Positions 17,822 to 21,038 of a stretch of 21,038 bases of DNA are shown here, in pieces. Source of the stretch: SCTD01 sp038256525 (GTDB taxonomy: Bacteria > Actinomycetota > Actinomycetes > Mycobacteriales > SCTD01). The translations under genes and the position numbers were made by a program. The notes beneath the pieces were generated by a model. The model had not been told where the DNA came from. It worked only from the letters and a program-made list of their open reading frames with translations, and searched no databases. The stretch's first letter is position 1; every line of letters starts with the position of its first letter. The stretch covers positions 1 to 21,038 of the forward strand of contig JBBSKF010000050.1 of assembly GCA_038256525.1 (NCBI GenBank). Direction: 5' to 3'.

Positions 17822-17855
17822 CCGTTCTGCCCTTCAGAACGTCGTCCGTTCTGCC
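17822..17855. promoter_or_regulatory. Cluster of three CGTTCTG elements upstream of the GGDEF gene
   Basis: CGTTCTG (17823-17829) and its exact complement CAGAACG (17835-17841) form a palindrome with a 5-nt spacer. A third copy in the first orientation lies at 17847-17853. The flanked form CCGTTCTGCC is a 10-bp direct repeat at 17822-17831 and 17846-17855. The arrangement lies 54-87 nt before the GGDEF-gene start, a normal place for an operator. It could also fold as an RNA hairpin. The regulator is unknown, and the motif does not match the LexA box. Confidence 0.45.
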
Positions 17856-17908
17856 GATGGCTCAGGTGAGCCCGGATTGTCCGAGGTGAGCGCGCATGTT
17901 GGAGACTG

Positions 17909-19138
17909 ATGCCCTTCCCCTTGAACGCGCGGATCCGAGCCGACGATCGGCGTGACGACACGGGGGACGAGCGCGACCAGGCGGCAGAGCGCCGGGACAG
18001 GGCCGCAGACCTACGCGACGAGGCCGCCGAGCGCAGCGAGGGTGACGCGGTGAGTTCGCCTGGGGCGCAGATCCGTGCGCGTGTGCGGCTGGAGGCAGCC
18101 GCGGATCGCCGGCAGGCCTGCCAGGATCGTCGTTCCAGCGCCAGCGCGCGCCGGGAGTCCGAGCTCGACCGCACGACCGCACTAGCCGATCGCGGAGCCT
18201 GGGCACAGGAGTTGCACGACGCCGGGATCGACGGCCTGACCGGCGTTCTCCTTCGTAGCAGCGGCATGACCCAGCTGCACCGGCGCGTTGTCAATGCGGA
18301 CGCGGTGTGCCAGCCACTCATCGTGGCCTTTGTTGATGTCGACGGGCTGAAGGCCGTCAATGACAGCAAGGGCCACGCTGCGGGCGACCGCTTGCTGGTC
18401 GAGGTCGCGACGTGCCTGGTCGCGACCCTGCGCGCCGCGGACCTCGTGGTCCGGGTCGGCGGCGACGAGTTCGTCTGCGTCCTGGGCGGCATCACCGAGA
18501 CCGAGGTGACCGCGCTGTTCGCGCGGGTCAAGACAGCGCTGGCGCAGGCGTCCGAGCCGGGGGCCATCACGGTCGGACTGGCCCAGCTGCGGTCACACGA
18601 AAGCGCTGGCGAGCTGCTCGCGCGCGCCGACGCCGAGCTGTACCGCCAGCGCCGCCAGCGCCGCAGAGCCCACGAGGTGGTCTTCTACGCTGATGATGAA
18701 CAGTTCTGCTCCGAGCTCGCGACGTTCCTCAGCGAGGGTGTGCGGGCTGCGGAGCAGGTCGTCGCCATCGTCACGCCGTCACACCGGACGCACCTGCAGG
18801 ACACCGGGTGTGTCCTGCTGGATGCCCAGCAGACGCTGGACACCTTTATGGACGCCTCCGGTCTGCCGGACATGAGTCGGTTCGACGCGGTCGTGGGCGC
18901 GCTGGTCCGGGGACTCGCATCGCGCGGGCCGGTACGGGCGTACGGAGAGATGGTCGCGGTGCTGTGGGAGCAGGGCAACATCCTCGGTGCGCTGCGACTG
19001 GAAGAGCTGTGGAACGACCTTGGTGCCGAGGTGGCCTTTCACCTGCGCTGCGCCTATCCACTCGCGCCCGGCCAGGAGCCGGTGGCTGCCGGCATGGGCA
19101 GCGTCTGCCGACTGCACGGTCACGTTCGAGCAAGCTGA
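17909..19138 (+). CDS. Diguanylate cyclase (GGDEF) with C-terminal MEDS-like domain
   Basis: 409 residues; ATG with GGAG 4 nt upstream. Residues 8-105 are charged and Arg/Asp/Ala-rich with repeats such as RDQAAERRD and RAADLRDEAA, predicting a long helix or coiled coil. The GGDEF domain (about 105-248) has the metal/substrate block DVDGLKAVND (143-152), an intact active site GGDEF (184-188) and an intact inhibitory I-site RAAD (175-178) five residues before it. Residues 255-400 begin HEVVFYADDEQF and contain AYGEMVAVLWEQGN and LRLEELWN, matching the MEDS (DcmR sensory) pattern. It should make cyclic di-GMP with product inhibition, under control of the C-terminal sensor. There is no membrane segment, so it is cytoplasmic. 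The ligand is unknown. It sits alone between narK and the padR gene. Confidence 0.88.
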   Translation: MPFPLNARIRADDRRDDTGDERDQAAERRDRAADLRDEAAERSEGDAVSSPGAQIRARVRLEAAADRRQACQDRRSSASARRESELDRTTALADRGAWAQELHDAGIDGLTGVLLRSSGMTQLHRRVVNADAVCQPLIVAFVDVDGLKAVNDSKGHAAGDRLLVEVATCLVATLRAADLVVRVGGDEFVCVLGGITETEVTALFARVKTALAQASEPGAITVGLAQLRSHESAGELLARADAELYRQRRQRRRAHEVVFYADDEQFCSELATFLSEGVRAAEQVVAIVTPSHRTHLQDTGCVLLDAQQTLDTFMDASGLPDMSRFDAVVGALVRGLASRGPVRAYGEMVAVLWEQGNILGALRLEELWNDLGAEVAFHLRCAYPLAPGQEPVAAGMGSVCRLHGHVRAS

Positions 19139-19164
19139 GCGTCCGCGGCGGCGTGCTGATATGG

Positions 19165-19172
19165 CACAGTGG
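19165..19172. promoter_or_regulatory. CACAGTGG half-site upstream of the PadR gene
   Basis: The 8-mer CACAGTGG recurs as the core of the right arm of the long inverted repeat at 19759-19799. Here it lies 33 nt before the padR-type gene start. A repressor binding both sites would give autoregulation together with control of the transporter genes. A single 8-mer is weak evidence. Confidence 0.3.
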
Positions 19173-19204
19173 GAGGTTCCCCGGTCCTGACGTAGGAGGA
19201 GCCC

Positions 19205-19756
19205 ATGCCGACGCGCCCGCTGAACGCCACGTCGGCGTCGTTGCTGGGCTTCCTCCACGAGCGCCCCATGACCGGCTGGGACGTGCTCCAGGTCGCCCAG
19301 GAGCGGATCGGGAACTTCTGGACTCTGACCCAGAGTCAGGTCTACCGGGAGTTGGCTGCGATGGCCGATGCCGGTTTGGTCGAGGTCGGCCCGCCGGGGC
19401 CGCGGGATCGCAAGCCCTACCGGATCACACCCGCCGGTCAGGCGGCGTTCGCCGACTGGGTCGATCGTGAGCCGGGGCTGGAGCAGATCCGATTCCCGTT
19501 GCTGCTGACCATCATGTTCGCCGAACACCTACCGGCTGGGCGCCTCGCGGAGATGATCGGGACCCACCGGGCGGTGCACGCCGAGCGCCTGGCGGGTTAT
19601 CAGGACGTCCACACGCAGCTGGACGGCGTCATCAGGGAGCAGCTGCCGGATGCGGACCGGTTCCGGCTGGCCACACTCGAGTTCGGTCTTCGCTACGAGG
19701 CCGCGGTGCTCGCGTGGTTCGAGCTGTTGCCGGACCTTCTCCCGGGCCAGATTTGA
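19205..19756 (+). CDS. PadR-family transcriptional regulator
   Basis: 183 residues from ATG 19205, preceded by a strong GGAGGAG ribosome binding site. The N-terminal winged helix is typical: ATSASLLGFLHERPMTGWDV, then FWTLTQSQVYRELAAMADAGLV (recognition helix region) and the wing PPGPRDRKPYRITPAGQAAF. The C-terminal part (about 95-180) is helical, as in PadR proteins of the dimerising PadR_C class. Such proteins often repress neighbouring drug-export genes and release DNA on ligand binding. The downstream membrane protein and ABC ATPase, separated by a promoter overlapping an inverted repeat, are the likely targets. The inducer is unknown. Confidence 0.9.
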   Translation: MPTRPLNATSASLLGFLHERPMTGWDVLQVAQERIGNFWTLTQSQVYRELAAMADAGLVEVGPPGPRDRKPYRITPAGQAAFADWVDREPGLEQIRFPLLLTIMFAEHLPAGRLAEMIGTHRAVHAERLAGYQDVHTQLDGVIREQLPDADRFRLATLEFGLRYEAAVLAWFELLPDLLPGQI

Positions 19757-19799
19757 CATTCCATTGTGTGAGGTCGATGGTGTACCTAACACAGTGGAA
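19753..19799 (+). promoter_or_regulatory. Promoter overlapping a long inverted repeat (putative PadR operator)
   Basis: TTGACA (19753-19758) is a perfect -35 hexamer overlapping the padR stop codon. A 17-nt spacer leads to GATGGT (19776-19781) as a weak -10. The inverted repeat has arms TTCCATTGTGTGAG (19759-19772) and CTAACACAGTGGAA (19786-19799), pairing at 12 of 14 positions around a 13-nt spacer. The left arm fills the -35/-10 spacer and the right arm covers the expected start point, an arrangement suited to repression. A smaller GTGT-N5-ACAC palindrome is nested at 19780-19792. The downstream GTG start is at 19820. Confidence 0.6.
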
Positions 19800-19819
19800 C
19801 GTCAGTTGAGGAGCACATC

Positions 19820-20296
19820 GTGTGGCACACCGTCTTCATCGCCGTGCACGCCGCCGCCGGGCTGATCGCGTTCGGCGCGGGCTGCGTCGCGATCCGCCGA
19901 GGCGGGCTGTTCTGGACGTACTTGTGGTCGCTGGTGGCCATGGAGCTGTTCCTGGTGCTTGCGATCGCGGCGGAGTGGACGCTGATCGACGCGTTCACCC
20001 GGCTGTTGTTCGGTGCGCTGGCGGCATTGGGCCTGATCATGGTGTGGCAGGCCGATCAGGCCCGCCGGAATCGGCCCTCCGGTTCGCCGGAGCAGTGGGC
20101 CCGCTACGTTGCCGGCGTCGGATTCACGTTGGTCGCTCTGGTCGATGCCTTCGTGGTGGTCACCGTGCTCAACGCCGGCGCGCCAGGCTGGTCGGTCGCG
20201 GTCGTGGGCGTCGCGATCGGCGTCGTCGGCCACCTGAAACTGCGCGCCGTGCGCGGGCCCGTCGGCCGGCACCCGGTCACGGCGCTGGCATCATGA
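19820..20296 (+). CDS. Small integral membrane protein of unknown function
   Basis: 158 residues; GTG start with GAGGAG (19808-19813) 6 nt upstream. About five hydrophobic helices are visible, near residues 4-24, 29-51, 58-77, 92-116 and 122-141, with a polar loop (DQARRNRPSGSPEQW) between the third and fourth. No catalytic motif is recognised. The stop overlaps the ABC ATPase start (ATGA), so the two are translationally coupled. The gene lies between a PadR regulator and the ATPase, suggesting a role linked to the exporter. It does not look like the ABC-2 permease itself, which would be larger and probably lies beyond the window. Confidence 0.8.
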   Translation: MWHTVFIAVHAAAGLIAFGAGCVAIRRGGLFWTYLWSLVAMELFLVLAIAAEWTLIDAFTRLLFGALAALGLIMVWQADQARRNRPSGSPEQWARYVAGVGFTLVALVDAFVVVTVLNAGAPGWSVAVVGVAIGVVGHLKLRAVRGPVGRHPVTALAS

Positions 20297-21038
20297 GTGC
20301 CGCACCCGCGGTTCATGTACGGGGGCTCAGCAAGGCCTACGGTGGCCGCATTGCCGTCGATGAGGTGGACCTCGACGTGCACGCCGGTGAGATCGTGGGG
20401 CTGCTCGGCGCGAACGGGGCAGGCAAGACCACAACCGCCGAGTGCATCCAGGGCCTGCGGCGCCCCGACAGTGGCTCCATCCGCGTCCTCGGGCTGGACC
20501 CGGCCGTGCACGGCGCGCAGGTGCGCCGCCTGGTCGGCAGCCAACAGCAGGCCTCGGCGCTGCCGGACCGGATGCGGGTCGGCGAGGCGGTGGCGCTGTT
20601 CCGGAACGCTAGCGCCGCGCCGGTCGACGGGCTGCTGAACGCCTTCGGTCTTGCGGGGCACCGCAGGACGGCATTCGCCGCGCTGTCCGGGGGCCAGCGG
20701 CAGCGGTTGTTCCTGGTCCTCGCGGTCCTCAACCGCCCACGCCTGGTCATCCTCGACGAGCTGACCCAAGGGCTGGACCCGGCCGCCCGCCGTGACGTGT
20801 GGGACGCCATCCGGGTGCTGCGCGAGGACGGGACGACCGTCCTGCTCGTCACGCACTACATGGACGAGGCCGAGGCGCTGTGCGACCGGGTCGTGGTGAT
20901 GCGCGCCGGCCGGGTCGTGGATGCGGGGTCGCCAGCCGATCTCGTCCGGCGGCACGCCGACTGGGCCACCGTCAGGTTCAGCCACTGCGGGCTCGGCCTC
21001 GAGCAGCTGCAACAGCTGTCCGGCGTCCGGTCGGTCAG
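20293..21038 (+). CDS. ABC-2 type (drug/lipid exporter) transporter ATP-binding protein, 3' end cut off
   Basis: 248 codons are in the window; the frame is still open at the edge. Motifs are Walker A GANGAGKT (39-46), signature LSGGQRQR (131-138), Walker B LVILDE (151-156) and the switch histidine H188 (LLVTHYMDEAEAL). The D-loop region reads DELTQGLDP rather than the usual DEPTxGLDP, a variant common among actinobacterial DrrA/CcmA-like export ATPases. It energises export of an unknown substrate with a permease probably encoded just downstream. The start overlaps the preceding membrane-protein stop by 4 nt, and PadR control is likely. Confidence 0.93.
   Translation, partial: MSAAPAVHVRGLSKAYGGRIAVDEVDLDVHAGEIVGLLGANGAGKTTTAECIQGLRRPDSGSIRVLGLDPAVHGAQVRRLVGSQQQASALPDRMRVGEAVALFRNASAAPVDGLLNAFGLAGHRRTAFAALSGGQRQRLFLVLAVLNRPRLVILDELTQGLDPAARRDVWDAIRVLREDGTTVLLVTHYMDEAEALCDRVVVMRAGRVVDAGSPADLVRRHADWATVRFSHCGLGLEQLQQLSGVRSV

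Overview
This is a 21-kb stretch of very GC-rich, densely coding DNA from an actinobacterium. The evidence is the order ppm1-type mannosyltransferase / fxsA / rbpA, which is the Streptomyces coelicolor arrangement as I recall it. RbpA itself is actinobacteria-specific, starts are often GTG after purine-rich ribosome binding sites, and promoter-like sites match actinobacterial patterns. I cannot name a genus from the sequence alone.

Layout. (1) 1-1633: the 3' end of a polyprenol-phosphate mannosyltransferase gene, fxsA, then rbpA on the opposite strand, separated from fxsA by a perfect 13-bp hairpin. Upstream of rbpA lies an exact GGAAT-N18-GTT sequence, the SigR (thiol stress) promoter pattern. 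A small membrane protein gene diverges from rbpA. (2) 1723-5627: an FprA-type ferredoxin/NADP+ reductase followed 17 nt later by a short UvrA-like ABC protein that appears to lack the UvrB-binding insertion. (3) 5628-6203: the only long gap, with three consecutive hairpins and the decayed start of a secreted-protein gene. (4) 6204-16377, minus strand: narG-narH-narJ-narI (membrane nitrate reductase), then a cupin gene translationally coupled to an unusual copper P-type ATPase that has an N-terminal cupredoxin domain and a heavy-metal-associated domain without its CxxC. (5) 16513-17760: narK, divergent from narG. (6) 17909-19138: a GGDEF protein with a C-terminal MEDS-like domain, preceded by a small repeat cluster. 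(7) 19205-21038: a PadR-type repressor, a small membrane protein and an ABC-transporter ATPase cut by the window edge. A promoter overlapping a long inverted repeat separates the repressor from the transporter genes.

How the parts work together. Regions 4 and 5 look like one anaerobic-respiration island. NarK brings in nitrate and exports nitrite. NarGHI couples quinol oxidation to nitrate reduction on the cytoplasmic side, and NarJ assembles NarG. The copper ATPase and its cupin partner would handle copper homeostasis or cuproprotein loading in the same physiological state. Similar partial palindromes (GGGAC half-site, CTTG/CAAG centre), reminiscent of DosR/DevR/OsdR hypoxia boxes, occur both in the narG-narK intergenic region and upstream of the cupin-ATPase pair. 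This suggests, but does not prove, shared hypoxia control.
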